Of a DNA stretch of 64,000 nt, positions 11,361-21,899 are shown piece by piece. The notes beneath the pieces are model-generated. The model was not told the origin of the DNA and made no database searches. It saw only the letters and a list, made by a program, of their open reading frames with translations. The DNA lies in the NCBI GenBank assembly GCA_036346375.1, contig CM070515.1, positions 18,374,423 to 18,438,422 of the forward strand. The letters run 5' to 3'. Every line of letters starts with the position of its first letter. The stretch's first letter is position 1. Source of the DNA: Guadua angustifolia. Its lineage: Eukaryota; Streptophyta; Magnoliopsida; Poales; Poaceae. The position numbers and the translations under genes are program-made.

Positions 11361-14214
11361 CTATATATCAGGCTTCGCTGCCCTAAGCACTGCGGCGTGC
11401 TTCTGCCTCAAATCGTCGATCTTGGCTTCAAGGTCGATTACCTTCCGCCGGGCGTCCCGACCTTCGCGGGCTTCCTGGCGGAGTTGCTTGACCTCCTCCT
11501 TGCCTTGATCAGCAAGATCGGCGGCGCTCGTGCAGCTCGGCCCAGCTCGCCACCTTCGACTCGAGGACGCTGGAGTGTTGCTTCCTTTGCTCGAGCTCTT
11601 GCTCGAGTTTAAGGGCCTTCTCCCTACCTTCGGCGGTGGCCTTCTTTGCTTCACGCGAACGTTGCTTCTCTTGCTCAAGCTTCTGCTCAAGCGCAAGAAC
11701 CAGCTCCTTGCCCTCGGTGGCGTCCTTCTCCGCTTGGCGGCATCTATGCACAAGCAAGTGGTCCCTGGCCTTGAGGTCCTCCACCCGCTGCTCAAGCTCG
11801 GTTATCCGGGCCTCATGCTCAGCTTGCAATTGGGCCACAGCCTCGGGGACGACCATCGCCGCATCAAAGTCCTCCATGGCCTGTTGGAGGATCTATGGGC
11901 GGGAAAATCTCAGATACCGCCCCTAAGACCCTAAGAAATATGACGACAACAGAGGAAGCATCTGCACCTGATCGAGACCCGCGCGGAGATTATCTCGGAA
12001 GCGCTTGGTGACATCCCCCCCACGAATATCTTCAAACTTCGGCAGGGGGCTCCGGGCTTCCTCGGGGTCCTTCCAGGAAGGCGGGTTGATCGAATATGAC
12101 GAATCTTCCCCCCGGGCATGAGTTTCGCCCAGGGGCACCGCGCCTCCCTCCTGAGCAGCAGAATCGCTCAGGGTCTTCTCGCTGTCCGCCCGGGCACGTG
12201 GTCTGCTCAGGGGTGGCGGGACGTCCCCCCGAGCATGCGGTTCACTCGGGGCGGGCGCTGTCTCATCCCGAGCATGCTGTCCGCTCGGGGGCTTCGCGCC
12301 TTTGTCCCGGGCAGGCGATGCGCCCGGAGATCTCGAGCCTTCTTGGGCAGCCTTTCTGCCCAAGGCTGCGGGGTCGATCTCCTCCCCTCCTTGTACGTCC
12401 TCTGTGCTAGGAGGGGCAGGAGGCTTACCCTGGGGCGGCATTCCCTCTAGGGTAGGAGGGTCCCCGATGCCCTGGTCGCCCTCCAAGAGCTTGTCGACCG
12501 CTTCCACGGCCTCGCCCATTACAAGGTCGGCAGCTCGGGCGCACTCCCTCTCTACGACACGGTCAAGGAGCTCGTAAATTATATTGCGACAGTCCGGAAG
12601 AGTCCTAGGAGCTATCACGCCCACGTCAACAGGGTGGGGTTAGCTCAGATGGTGGCGCACAAAACAAAGAACAGGATGGGGGAGGGAAAGCGAAGTTCAA
12701 GGCTCACCTTCGCGTAGGACCTCGTCATCATCTCCGGCCAGATCGGCCGCCGCCGCGATCACAAGCTCAGTCTTCTTCTCCGCGGCATGGCTGATCCTCG
12801 CCAAGAGGGGGTTGACTTTCTCCATGTCAACCGCCTCCAGCGTCTTCCTCGAGCGCTTGTGCCTCGTTCGGAGGGGCGGCGTGTCCTCCTCCTCCTCACC
12901 GGCGGCCGGGCCCTCGAGCTCCACAGCCTGCCGGGCCTCGGTGACTCATTTGAGCTTGGCTCGAACCTCGGCCAGCTCCTCCTCCAACTTCTTCTGCTCG
13001 GCCTGCACAAGTCCTTCGGTCAATCTCGCCTCCCCCTCTAGCTTCTCCATGTAATCCTTACCGTAATTCTCTAACCAGGCATTCAAACTGCTTACCTCCT
13101 TCTGATCGGCAAACTCCATATGCCGCACCACTGGATTACCAGACGAGCTTGCCCGCTTCTTCGTCAGCCGCGTAGTGGCTGGTGGCGGGGCCTGCCTCTT
13201 GCCCCTTATGCTCTTGGTCTTGGCGGCCGGAACAAGTACCCCCTTGCCGCCCGCCAGGGGCTTGAGCTCAGCCACTGCCAACTTCAGGGCGGTCTTCTCC
13301 TGCCAGAAGGCAAAAAAGCATCAGGAGGGCTCGGGATGCTTTCCCCGAGCATGAATCATGAAGTGGATTACCACGTCGCTCCGCTCAAGCACGTTCTTTG
13401 GGACTTGCCGCTTACGCTCAAGTTCCTTGCCCTTGGGGGTGCCGAACATCTCTCCGACCCTTTTTACCAACCAGTCGAAGCCCGGCTCTGTCATCAGTCG
13501 GCAAGCAAAGTCAGCACGGACCCAAGCGGCGGAAGCAAAGCAAAGAGTCTTCAAGGTCGTAAAGCTTACCGGAGGTGCCCTCGCGGGTGATGTCGTCCCA
13601 CAAGGGGTGCTCCCTCCTCCTTAGAGGGGACACCCTGTTCCTGAGGAAGTCGTGGACGATGTCTCGACCAGTCAGCCCCATGTTCGTGAGCTCGCTGATC
13701 AGCATCAAGGACCGCTCCCCCTCGGGCGCGATGGGCGGGCGCGGGGTGTCGATGCTGGGCGCCGCCGCCTCGGTGTAGCGCAAGCAACTCCCCTTCACCT
13801 TCCGCAGATAGAACCAAGAGTCAGCCCAGCACGCCACCGAGTCCTTAAGGGAAAAGAAGGGGTACTCGTACGGGCGGTTGGATCGTAAGCGAAAGTACAG
13901 ACAAGACTTGCCGTGGGCAGAATGCCCGCGAAGCCCTCGCAAAGGTGGGAGAATATGGTCAAGATAAGGATGGAGTTGGGATTCAAATGGGTGATCTCGC
14001 ACTCGCAATGCACGAGTACGGATTCCAAGAACTCACTCTCGGGCATTCGAAGCCCGTTGATGGTGTATAGCTCGCACGTGACTATCTCATCATCGTGCGG
14101 AGCCGGGGCCGTCTCGCCATCGGGGACCTGCCAGGTGCACGCGTTAAGGTACCCGAAATCTTGAAGCACCCGGAGCCTCTCCGCGGTGGTCTTGCTCACA
14201 CCAAATTTCGCCAT
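11361..14214 (-). pseudogene. Tat1 antisense gene (putative gypsy-type transposon domain plus coiled coil)
   Basis: A long, broken reading unit lies opposite gag-pol. It starts at ATG 14212-14214 (MAKFGVSKTTAERL, context CTCCATGGCG). The N-terminal block contains ECEITHLNPNSILILTIFSH followed by LCEGFAGILP, then YFRLRS and YPFFSLKDSVACW. It resembles the plant family annotated as 'putative gypsy type transposon' (Pfam Transposase_28, from memory). The frame shifts near 13920. The middle part is lysine-rich (KSIRGKRQAPPPATTRLTKK) and acidic. About 12105-12345 encodes an 18-residue tandem repeat with PSGxHARDE-like units. The C-terminus (11361-11877) is a long coiled coil rich in E, K, Q and R. 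A minus-strand TATA-like box lies 125 bp upstream of the ATG. Function is unknown. Confidence 0.75.
12105..12345 (-). repeat. 54-bp coding tandem repeat in the antisense gene
   Basis: About four degenerate units of about 54 bp each carry CCCGAGCATG or CCCGGGCATG cores in plus orientation. They encode 18-residue units with the pattern HARxE or HARGD followed by Pro/Ser-rich spacers. The period is a multiple of three, so the copies keep the frame. Confidence 0.65.
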
Positions 14215-14338
14215 GGAGGAGAGTTGGGAGGAAGAACACTGGAGCAAGCGAGGAAAGAAGCTGAAGGGTGAAGAGCTTTTTTGAGTTTGATTTCAGAGCG
14301 CAGGAGCGGAAAAGATCCCAGGAACTGTCCCCGCCTGG

Positions 14339-14345
14339 TATTTAT
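14339..14345 (-). promoter_or_regulatory. TATA-like box of the Tat1 antisense gene
   Basis: On the minus strand the sequence reads CCCATAAATACC. It lies about 125 bp upstream of the antisense ATG at 14214, a normal plant TATA-to-ATG distance. A matching arrangement is seen in Tat2. Confidence 0.55.
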
Positions 14346-14567
14346 GGGTGGAGAAGCCGAACGAAAGGAAAACCGCTCCTTTGTTGCAGAATCGACTTGG
14401 GCGATCAGCTTTTCAAAACTGTCCTAAAATGGCGCGGTTTCCAAAAAACTATCAGAGCCGTACCCGCAAGGCTTCACGGCAAAGGAACCGGCGTGACCTT
14501 TCGTCTCTGTCGCCAACCGCTACTTTGACCGGGTCAGACACACTCGGCCTCGCTGAAATATTCTCGT

Positions 14568-14740
14568 CCCTGAGCAGGATTGCTCGGATGCTGCAGCAGC
14601 CTTTCGCTGCAAGACTTCACGTCCCCGAGCAGAGGTCACTCAGATGCTGCGGCAGCTCTTCGCCGCAAGATCCTTGTCCCCGAGCAAAGGTTGCTCGGAT
14701 GCTGCGGCGGCTCTACGCCGCAGGGTTCCAATCCCTTGCC
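14568..14740 (+). repeat. 55-56-bp tandem repeat upstream of the Tat1 3' LTR
   Basis: Three units start with GCTCGGATGCTGC (14582), ACTCAGATGCTGC (14638) and GCTCGGATGCTGC (14693). They share CCCCGAGCA and a GC-rich CGCYGCAAG segment. The array lies 70 bp before the polypurine tract. Confidence 0.75.
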
Positions 14741-14794
14741 AAAAGTTTAGAGGCTTAAGGCGGAGGCCTCGGCGAGGCGAATTCCCCCCTTAAG

Positions 14795-14808
14795 CCTCAG
14801 GGGCTAGC
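14795..14808 (+). other. polypurine-tract position of Tat1
   Basis: CCTCAGGGGCTAGC directly precedes the right LTR. AGGGG is the only purine run here, so the tract is weak but in the right place for plus-strand priming. Confidence 0.45.
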
Positions 14809-15615
14809 TGTCGGGGATTGGATATTCTCGGTAGACGACCATCGTATCCCGGTGGCCTCCGAGCATGCCCATGCTCGGACGTCGTCCCCAAGAAAGATCT
14901 TCGGATCGCCCGACCTCCGGGCCGGCCCCATCCTCCGTCGAGCTCGTCCCCGAGCATGCCTACTCGGGAGTCCACAACCAGACGACCCGGTCTACCGAGG
15001 CGACCTCGGGCTTCGCCCAAAAGCTGGGCGCAGTCCACGAAGACGACGTGGCATTAATTACGTGGCGGCTCGAAGGACTGCTCGCCCACGATCTGCACGC
15101 CCGTGGTCTGCGCGCCCGCGATCTGCGCCCACTGTACCCACGTCGCGTTGTGCCCGGCGGGAGGCAAGGAAACGGCTTCGCCCACGTTCGGAATAGTGGT
15201 GTGCCCCCTGTAATAAATGTTGTGTCCTTGTAACCCCCTATAAATACCTTCTCGCATGAAGGGTTTAGGGTTCGGTGAGTTCTACTTCATTCCCTGTTTT
15301 CCTCACACAGAGAGCTTGTTGCTGGTGGTCTGGAGGATAGTCCTTAGAACCTCCCAGGGCCCCCCGAGCAATCATATTGTAATACACTCTCAAGAAGTTA
15401 GTACAATCGCTGGACGTAGAGTTGTTATCTCCCCTGCGAGAGGCCCGAACCAAGTCAAAAAAAGCCTTCCCCTGTCCGCTGTGATTGTCCCGACCACCTC
15501 GATCCGTAGCTCGGCAGGACCTTAGACGACACACCCCTCGCGAAAAAGGGGCCTTAGGTTGATCCCTCATTCAACAAGTAAGCTCGGCGGGGGACCGGTT
15601 CCCGAATCGTCGATA
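14809..15615 (+). repeat. Tat1 right (3') LTR
   Basis: An 807-bp copy of the left LTR starting TGTCGGGGATTGG. The terminal CA is mutated to TA. The TATA box at 15239-15246 is conserved. The exact GAACA target duplication follows at 15616-15620. Confidence 0.92.
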
Positions 15616-18600
15616 GAACATATAGTCTTTATCGTCTCTATTAATAGGACACTAACTTAATTAAAGAGTGAAACAAAAGGTACAGAAATAGGTTTGTTTG
15701 AAATAGGTTTGCAAACACTGAGATTAAATTTATCAAGAATCTTCTCAATGTAGCTTTTCTGAGATAGAAATAATATACCAACTTTACGATCACGCTGAAT
15801 TTCTATTCCAAGATTTTTTTAGCTGGATCAAGATTTTATTTCAAATTCATGACTAAGTTGAGCTTTCAACTGTTTAATCAGTGACTTGTTATGAGAAGCA
15901 ATAAGCATATCATTAACATAGAACAACAAATAAATAAAAGATCAATTTGGACATTGTTTAAAGTAAACACTTATCATAATTGCTGTAAAAATATTGTGGT
16001 GCAATCATAAAAGAATCAAACCTTTTATACTGCTGCTTAGGAGCATGTTTATGACCATAGAGAAAATTTTCAAATGACAAATTAAATGCTCTTTTTAGAA
16101 GTACCAAAATCCTTAGGTTGTGTTAAAAAAATCTCTTCTTCTAAATCTCCATATAAAAAAACAGTTTTAACACCAAATTTCTCTGACTCCAAATCAAATA
16201 AAGTAACAAAAGTAAGCATAATCCAAATGGATGAGTGGCGTATAGTAGAAGAAAAAACTTTATTGAAGTCAATACCTTCTCTTTGGTTAAAACTTTTTAC
16301 TACTAAACGGCCTTTCCATCTTATAGGTTCATCTCTAGAAATACCATCCTTCTTATATAACCAATTACACTTTAAAGATCTATTACTTTTTGGAAGGTCA
16401 ACCAAACCCCGCGTATGATTTTTATGAAGGCTCTCAATTTCTTCATTTATAGCTGTCACCACTTAGAAAAATTTTCACATAAGATATCTTCAGAATAAAA
16501 AGAAGATTCAAAAGTATAACAAATATTTTGTGCAGCAAGAGGAGCATAACATGCCATATTATTAGTGTCACGATATCTAGCAAGCAATTGAGTATTTCTC
16601 CTTGGTCTATCCCGAGCAATACAATAATCATTAGTGAGATACTAAAATTGGTTGTAAAGTTGAACAAGTAGAAGAATTATTATCAATGGTAGGTTACCTC
16701 AAAATTTACTTCTTGTAGTAGCATTATAAATTTTAGATTCATTTGTAGATGAACAACCATCATTATAACTATCCGATGAGAGTAAAGTATTTTCATGAAA
16801 AGTAACATCATAACTAATGATTAATTTACGAGAATCAAAACACTATAAATGATATACTTTGACACCAGAACCATACCCAACAAATATGTATTTTCTTGCT
16901 CTAGGATCTAATTTTCCATCATTAACATGAGCATATACAGGACAATAAAAAAATTTCAAATTGGAATAATCAACTAGTTTACCTAACCAAACCTATACTA
17001 GAAACTGAAAATTAATAGCAGAATTTGGATAGCAATTAATCAAATAACAAGTTACAGAACAGTCTTGGCCCACAACGCACGCTTGTCCTATAAAGTTGCA
17101 TTTGAAAGCATGCAATATGCTCTTTTCAGAAGAGTACGATTCATACACTTTGCCACACTATTCTGTTGAGGTTTATCTGGAATAGTTAAATGTCTTGCAA
17201 TACCATAATTAGCACAAAATTTATCAAACATACCACTACAAAATTCCAATCAAATGTCACTTCTAAGTTTCTTGATTTTTTTGCCAGTTTGATTTTCAAC
17301 CAAAATTTTTCACTTCTTAAATACTAAAAAAGCTTCATGCTTATGCTTCAACAAATAAATTAAACCCAAACTTTGCGAGAAAAATCATCAATGAAGGTTA
17401 TCATGTACTCACACCCTCCAATAGAAGGAAATCTAGAACGACCCTAAAGATCAGAATGGATATAATCAAGAATTCCTTTAGTCTGATGAGTTGAAATAGT
17501 AAAACTAATCCTCTTTTGTTTGCCAAAAACACAACACTCACAAAAATCAAGTTTGTCAATGTTAGTTAAAAGTCCTTTCTTGTATAGAAGATGCATACCT
17601 TTCTCATTCATATGATTGAAGCGTATATGCCAAAACTTGGTGATGTGAGGATTTGATGCAATAGTACAAACAACTACAGACCTGTAACTGTAGATCCTTG
17701 TAAGTAATAAAGAATATTAATTCTATTGGCTTTTATGACAACAAGGTTGCCTTTTGAATTCTTAAGAACATCATTTTCAACGGTATACTTATAATCCAAA
17801 GATTCTATAGTGTCTAAAAAATAAGATTTCTTTTCATTCTGGGAACATGGTGAACATTTTAAAGGGTCCTAACAATGCCATCATGAGTTTTAATTTGAAT
17901 AAAACCAATGCCAATAATTTCAAGTGGAGACTCATTAGCAATCACAACTTAACCACTAACAACATAATTATAAGTAGAGAATCACTCTTTAAATAGATAG
18001 ATATAAAAACCGTAAGCTAAATCACTAATCCATGTAGTTTGATTTTTCAAATAGGAAGTGATAATTAGAGCCTCACCATCATATTCATTTTAAAAAGACT
18101 AGTCTCAGTAGGTTTTTTAGATTATGTCTTTTTGTCTCTATCTATCTTTTTTTAACTTAAAATAATGAGAAATATCATGACCATGTATCTTGCAATAACA
18201 ATAAAAATTACTAAATTTATGGCCTCTTGATTTAGATATAGACTTTGATATATGAAAATTGCCTTTATATGGAGATCTACCTTTAACAATTAACCACCTA
18301 GTCTTAACTTCAGAACAAAAATCATTATCAAATTTCTCTTTAGATAATAAATTTGATTTAACATTCTCAAAACTAAGGGTATCATGATTGCCATAGAGTA
18401 TAATTTCTTTGAAATGTTTAAAGGTAGCGGGTAAAGAAATGACCAACAGAATAGCCTTATCTTCATCATCAATTTTCACCTCTAATTTCTCAAGATCAAT
18501 GATGAGTGAGTTGACTCATTAAGATGAGATTGAATAAAGTTACCTTCTGCCATGCGAATTGTGTACAAATGTTTTTTGAGGCGTAATTTGTTGGCAAGAC

Positions 18601-18877
18601 TTTTCTTTATGTACAAAGCTTCCCAATTGTTGAAATAATTTTGTGGCGGTAGTCTCATTAATAACTTCACATAGAACATCTATAGATAAACTAAGATGTA
18701 TGGTTGAGAGTGCTTTCTGATCAAGTTCCTTCTATTGCTTATCTGTCATTGTCGTCGGTTTAGCTTGTAATGCTTTCCGGATGCCCACCTGAGTGAGAAC
18801 GGCTTTCATTTGAACCTGTCATATAAAAATCTGATCTTACCATCAAACTTCTCGATGCTGTATTTAGTAGATGACAT
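15616..18877 (-). pseudogene. Copia gag-pol, 5' part (Gag, integrase, RT)
   Basis: The minus strand starts at ATG 18875-18877 with MSSTKYSIEKFDGK, the usual beginning of Tork-type Gag. Further Gag at 18138-18479 shows DEDKAILLVISLPATFKHF and a CCHC-like zinc knuckle (FYCYCKIHGHDISHYF, first Cys replaced). Integrase homology in 16900-17800 is badly decayed. RT at 16082-16462 has NEEIESLHKNH, GRLVVKSFNQREGIDFNKVF and VKTVFLYGDLEEEIF. The RT catalytic box at 15909-15920 reads YVND instead of YVDD. The reading unit is cut at 15616 by Tat1 and resumes below 3276. Confidence 0.8.
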
Positions 18878-18944
18878 GGTGGAGAAAAAATATAGATCAA
18901 AATATATATGGTGGATTATGAAAAAAAACTTCTTGCGGGTGCAT

Positions 18945-19130
18945 GTAGCAAAATCTGGATGAAAAAATTCAGGAGCTGGAGCCAGAGCAAACAGAGTGAA
19001 ACTCTTGGAGCCCTTAGAGCCGAAGCACCAGAAGCCAATTTGGACTTCTGGAGCCGGAGCCCAATGAAGCCAAAAATTGGAGCTGTGTACTCGGAGAACC
19101 GGAAGCCGAGCCACCAAACGAGAAGCTAGA
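18945..19130 (+). repeat. GGAGC/GAAGCC-rich low-complexity segment in the Copia leader
   Basis: The stretch is built from short imperfect repeats of GGAGC, GGAGCC and GAAGCC. It lies between the primer-binding site and the Gag start. It resembles, in the opposite sense, the GGCTC-rich stretch at 55918-56130. It may be a separate small insertion. Confidence 0.45.
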
Positions 19131-19525
19131 GCTGAAGTCAATCCACCGGATTAGATCTGGTTACGAGATCAGTTTCAATTTTCAAGTTCGATCGAGGCTA
19201 ACTTCTCTTGGGCAATCAAGCATATTCTTCTCGGGTGAGCTCTCTCGAGCGGATGAGCAAAGCAGATGTCGCAGGCCGACATGGAGGGCATGCCGGCGAC
19301 TAGAGGCAGAACTGGCCGAAGAAGCGGGTGGGTGGGGAGGCGATGAGCAGCACACGGCACCTTCGACTGATGTAGCGGTCGAATGAGACAGTCGAAACTT
19401 GAGAGGCAGCCGAAACACGTGGGCGAGGCGGAGGGTGGCCGACCTGAGCGGAGGTGACCGGAGCTCAAGAGCGAGGGGAAGCTGCGTCAGCAAGGCAGAA
19501 GCCAGCGAGGATGGCGGCCTGCTGA

Positions 19526-19535
19526 TCTGATACCA
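19526..19535 (-). other. primer-binding site of the Copia element
   Basis: The minus strand reads TGGTATCAGA two bases inside the right LTR end. This is the standard initiator tRNA-Met primer site of plant Copia elements and sets the element's orientation as minus. Confidence 0.9.
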
Positions 19536-19537
19536 CT

Positions 19538-19713
19538 TGTTAGATTAGATGCAAAGAGTATATAAGATAAGATTTTTACGTAGAAAACCTTTACGAAAAA
19601 AAACGGGGGGCAAAATCAATATTCCGGTTCAATATTGCCAATTGAATCAGAGTAATTGGAGAGAAGGACTCCCAATATATGGATATGTGAGAAATATGAG
19701 ATTATCTCTAACA
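19538..19713 (-). repeat. right (5') LTR of the Copia element
   Basis: This 176-bp repeat runs from TGTTAGATTAGATGC to ATTATCTCTAACA, with short inverted termini TGTTAGA/TCTAACA. It matches the split left LTR at 2135-2560. Confidence 0.85.
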
Positions 19714-20088
19714 ACGTGAAAATGCGGACCGGAGGCGTGCGGATCGAAGGGATGCTGCTCTGACCTGTACTTCCGTGGCAAGGACCTCGTGTTGTCAGAG
19801 GGCACGGACCCCAAGTTCTTGCCGAGGGTGGAGAGATCGTGTGGCTTCATGCGCGCCGGGAGGTACGGGACCGACCACCCGCTCATCAATCCGCTGGCGA
19901 TAACGGCGGAGTGGGAAACGCTCGGCTACCGGCGAGCTCTGGTGACCATGGTGCGGCTCGACACGATGAGTAATAGAGGGCGGAGGCACGTGTAGGCATG
20001 TCTACTTCCTCCAGAAATCTAGCGGGGACAAGACAACAAGGCGGAGAAGGAGATGGACGCCGTCGTCTTGTTCATCAAGCGAAGCTAG
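19714..20088 (+). pseudogene. carboxylesterase (CXE), 3' half, disrupted
   Basis: This resumes the CXE gene cut at 2134. Visible in changing frames are a GVRIEGMLL segment, FRGKDLVLSEGTDPKFLPRV, RYGTDHPLINPLAITAEWE and ALVTMVRLDTMSNRGRRHV, which holds the expected catalytic aspartate. GHVYFLQKSSGDK, with the catalytic histidine, then continues to VLFIKRS and TAG at 20086-20088. A TGA stands at 19761-19763. About 20 codons usual between the Asp and His regions are missing. Another frameshift follows SSGDK. Joined in order, the two halves cover nearly the whole family length, so this was one gene before the Copia insertion. Confidence 0.85.
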
Positions 20089-21060
20089 GTGGGAAAAGTA
20101 GGATCTACCTGTGATCGTTGTGGAATGCCTAGTTGGAATTGTTGTTGCTTTCAGCTTCTTTTCTCAAGTTAGTTGGAGCTACTAGTTTTCTTGTGGTCTT
20201 CACTGATCGATCAGTAAAAATGGCACGAAAGTAGTGGTTTGTTTGTGCTTTCTTTGTCAAGAGACGCAGGTAATGAAGTGGTTATATGATTTAGGTCCCT
20301 TAGGACATATTATGGAAAAGCTGTATCTAGACTCTGCTGATTCTTGACTCTAGGAGAATTAGGCAGGTAATGAAGCAGAATTTATACCTATCACCCACCC
20401 GATTCTCCTAGAATCTAGAATCAACTTTTCCATAACCTGTCCAAAAGGAGCCTTCAGGGTGATGGGGATTGCTGAGGAGGTTGAAATAGGTCGGTGAGAG
20501 AAATGCCAGCACAATAACTACTATATACCCGTTACAACGCGTACAATAGTAAATACAACTATTATCTATATATTATCCTATATCATATAAAAATAAAACC
20601 AAAGATAGCTTTTACAATAGATAACATCTTAATGATGTCTCTATAAGATTCTATAATTTTTAATTATAGCATAAAAATTGTTTATTATAGATAATAACTC
20701 TTGTAATAGTATTTTATATTGTTTATATGTTCGTTTTTTCATGAAGAGATATATATACTCTCTCTCCTTATTCTCTTTGCTCCATATCAGCAAAAAAAAA
20801 TGTTACATGACAAAGTATATAGACTCTTGATATCACACTATTGTATATATCCTTGCTACTGGCATGAGTGGATAACAGTTACGGCAGCCTGGCTCCATGC
20901 TGAATTTTAGATAAATTTTTTCAGTATTTTCAGACAATGTTGAACATACTTACTGAATACAAGTGCAAAAAAACTAATACGACGTAGCGTCATATGCCAA
21001 TACGAGTGCAACTGCGACACGATGAAGGTATCCGTGGAGTAGATTGATGATACTTGGATG
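20089..21060. other. intergenic sequence after the CXE pseudogene
   Basis: This stretch holds CXE 3' flank and AT-rich sequence. At about 20545-20715 there is a weak inverted symmetry around TATTATCTATA that could be an old MITE, not resolved. No gene is seen. Confidence 0.45.
20878..20913 (+). repeat. 36-bp dispersed inverted repeat, copy A
   Basis: It begins GTTACGGCAGCCTGG. It matches the reverse complement of 26403-26438 with two mismatches in 36. See copy B. Confidence 0.75.
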
Positions 21061-21068
21061 TCTAGAAT
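21061..21068. repeat. probable 8-bp target duplication of MITE 1
   Basis: TCTAGAAT on the left and CCTAGAAC (21773-21780) on the right agree at six of eight positions, as expected for an old hAT-type insertion. Confidence 0.55.
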
Positions 21069-21772
21069 TAGGGGTGAAAACGGATCAGATACGGTCGGAT
21101 ATTATTGTTTCTGTATCCTAACCCATATTTTTTTCCGGATTCGGAATCGGATACGGTAAGACCGAATACGGATACGAATTTGGATATTTCGGAATTTCGG
21201 ATACGGTACTGTCGGGACGGATACATACCGGATTCGGTTCGGAAACGGATAATACAAACGGATACATACTTGTTAAAACATTCGACTAGCAATAAATTCA
21301 TATATATTACATAAGTTTGACAACTCACACAACACAAGTTTAACAAGGATATCAAATTCATACACAAAATTCGACAATCACTAGCAAATTCATACACAAA
21401 GTTCATACACAAATTCGACAATCGACAAGCCACAAGTTTAATATAATTAACATTTTATACTTCTACATAAATCCATATGACCATAATAAGTTCGACATGT
21501 CGTACCATCAGTCATCATCACTAGCAATTTCTTCTTCCTACAATATATGTATACATAATACGAATGCCACGTATTTTTGGCATTCGGATATCCGGCCGGA
21601 TAGTATCTGGTTACCGTATACCGAAGCTATTCGGTCGGATTTCACGGCTCCCGTATCCGCTCCCGTATCCGGTAGCAACTATTCGGTACCATATCCGAAT
21701 CCGGCCGGATACGGTTTTAATCGGGTTCGGTACCGAATCGGTCGGGATTAACCCGTACCATTTTCACCCCTA
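21069..21772. mobile_element. hAT-type MITE 1
   Basis: This 704-bp element has terminal inverted repeats TAGGGGTGAAAACGG and its complement at the right end, and a probable 8-bp target duplication. The interior is filled with GGATACGG/CCGGATA short repeats and has no transposase. Two related elements occur at 27325-27959 and 41496-54015. Assignment to hAT rests on TIR style and target size. Confidence 0.7.
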
Positions 21773-21840
21773 CCTAGAACTACAAACCCCCCCTTTTTTT
21801 GCCTCTAACGTCTTTTCGAAAAGAAATTGCCTTTGTCGCA

Positions 21841-21850
21841 AGGACTCTAC
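21841..21850. repeat. 10-bp target duplication of MULE 1, left copy
   Basis: AGGACTCTAC here and at 25164-25173 flank the element exactly. A 9-11 bp duplication is characteristic of Mutator-like elements. Confidence 0.85.
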
Positions 21851-21899
21851 GAATTTTTTTATTTAATATTTATTTTAAATCTTTTTTTCAAAAATAATC

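Larger units (their letters stand above)
3524..15615 (+). mobile_element. LTR retrotransposon, Gypsy Tat lineage (Tat1)
   Basis: This complete-length but decayed 12,092-bp element has LTRs of 787 bp (3524-4310) and 807 bp (14809-15615). Both begin TGTCGGGG. The left ends TCGACA and the right ends TCGATA. The 5-bp target duplication GAACA is exact. On the plus strand come gag, protease, RT, RNase H, a second RNase H and integrase. The minus strand has an additional gene between pol and the 3' LTR. The second RNase H and the extra antisense frame are hallmarks of the plant Tat lineage (family knowledge). It inserted into the minus-strand Copia between RT and RNase H. Confidence 0.92.
2135..19713 (-). 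mobile_element. LTR retrotransposon, Copia (Tork-like), carrying nested insertions
   Basis: A minus-strand Copia element sits inside the CXE pseudogene. Its 5' LTR (right side, 19538-19713) begins TGTTAGAT and ends TCTAACA. It is followed inward by a primer-binding site complementary to initiator tRNA-Met. The left (3') LTR begins near 2135 and shares GTTAGATGCAAAGAG and GAAAACCTTTACGA with the right LTR. The flanks ACGTT (2130-2134) and ACGTG (19714-19718) fit a decayed 5-bp target duplication. Gag, integrase, RT and RNase H remnants lie in order on the minus strand. The element has grown to 17.6 kb because Tat1 (3524-15615), a MITE and a Helitron inserted into it. Tork-like placement rests on the Gag and RT motifs and was not tested by phylogeny. 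Confidence 0.85.

Noticed and set aside
20545..20715. Possible MITE with TATTATCTATA inverted symmetry
   Set aside because: The symmetry is short and AT-rich, and neither clear ends nor a target duplication could be defined.
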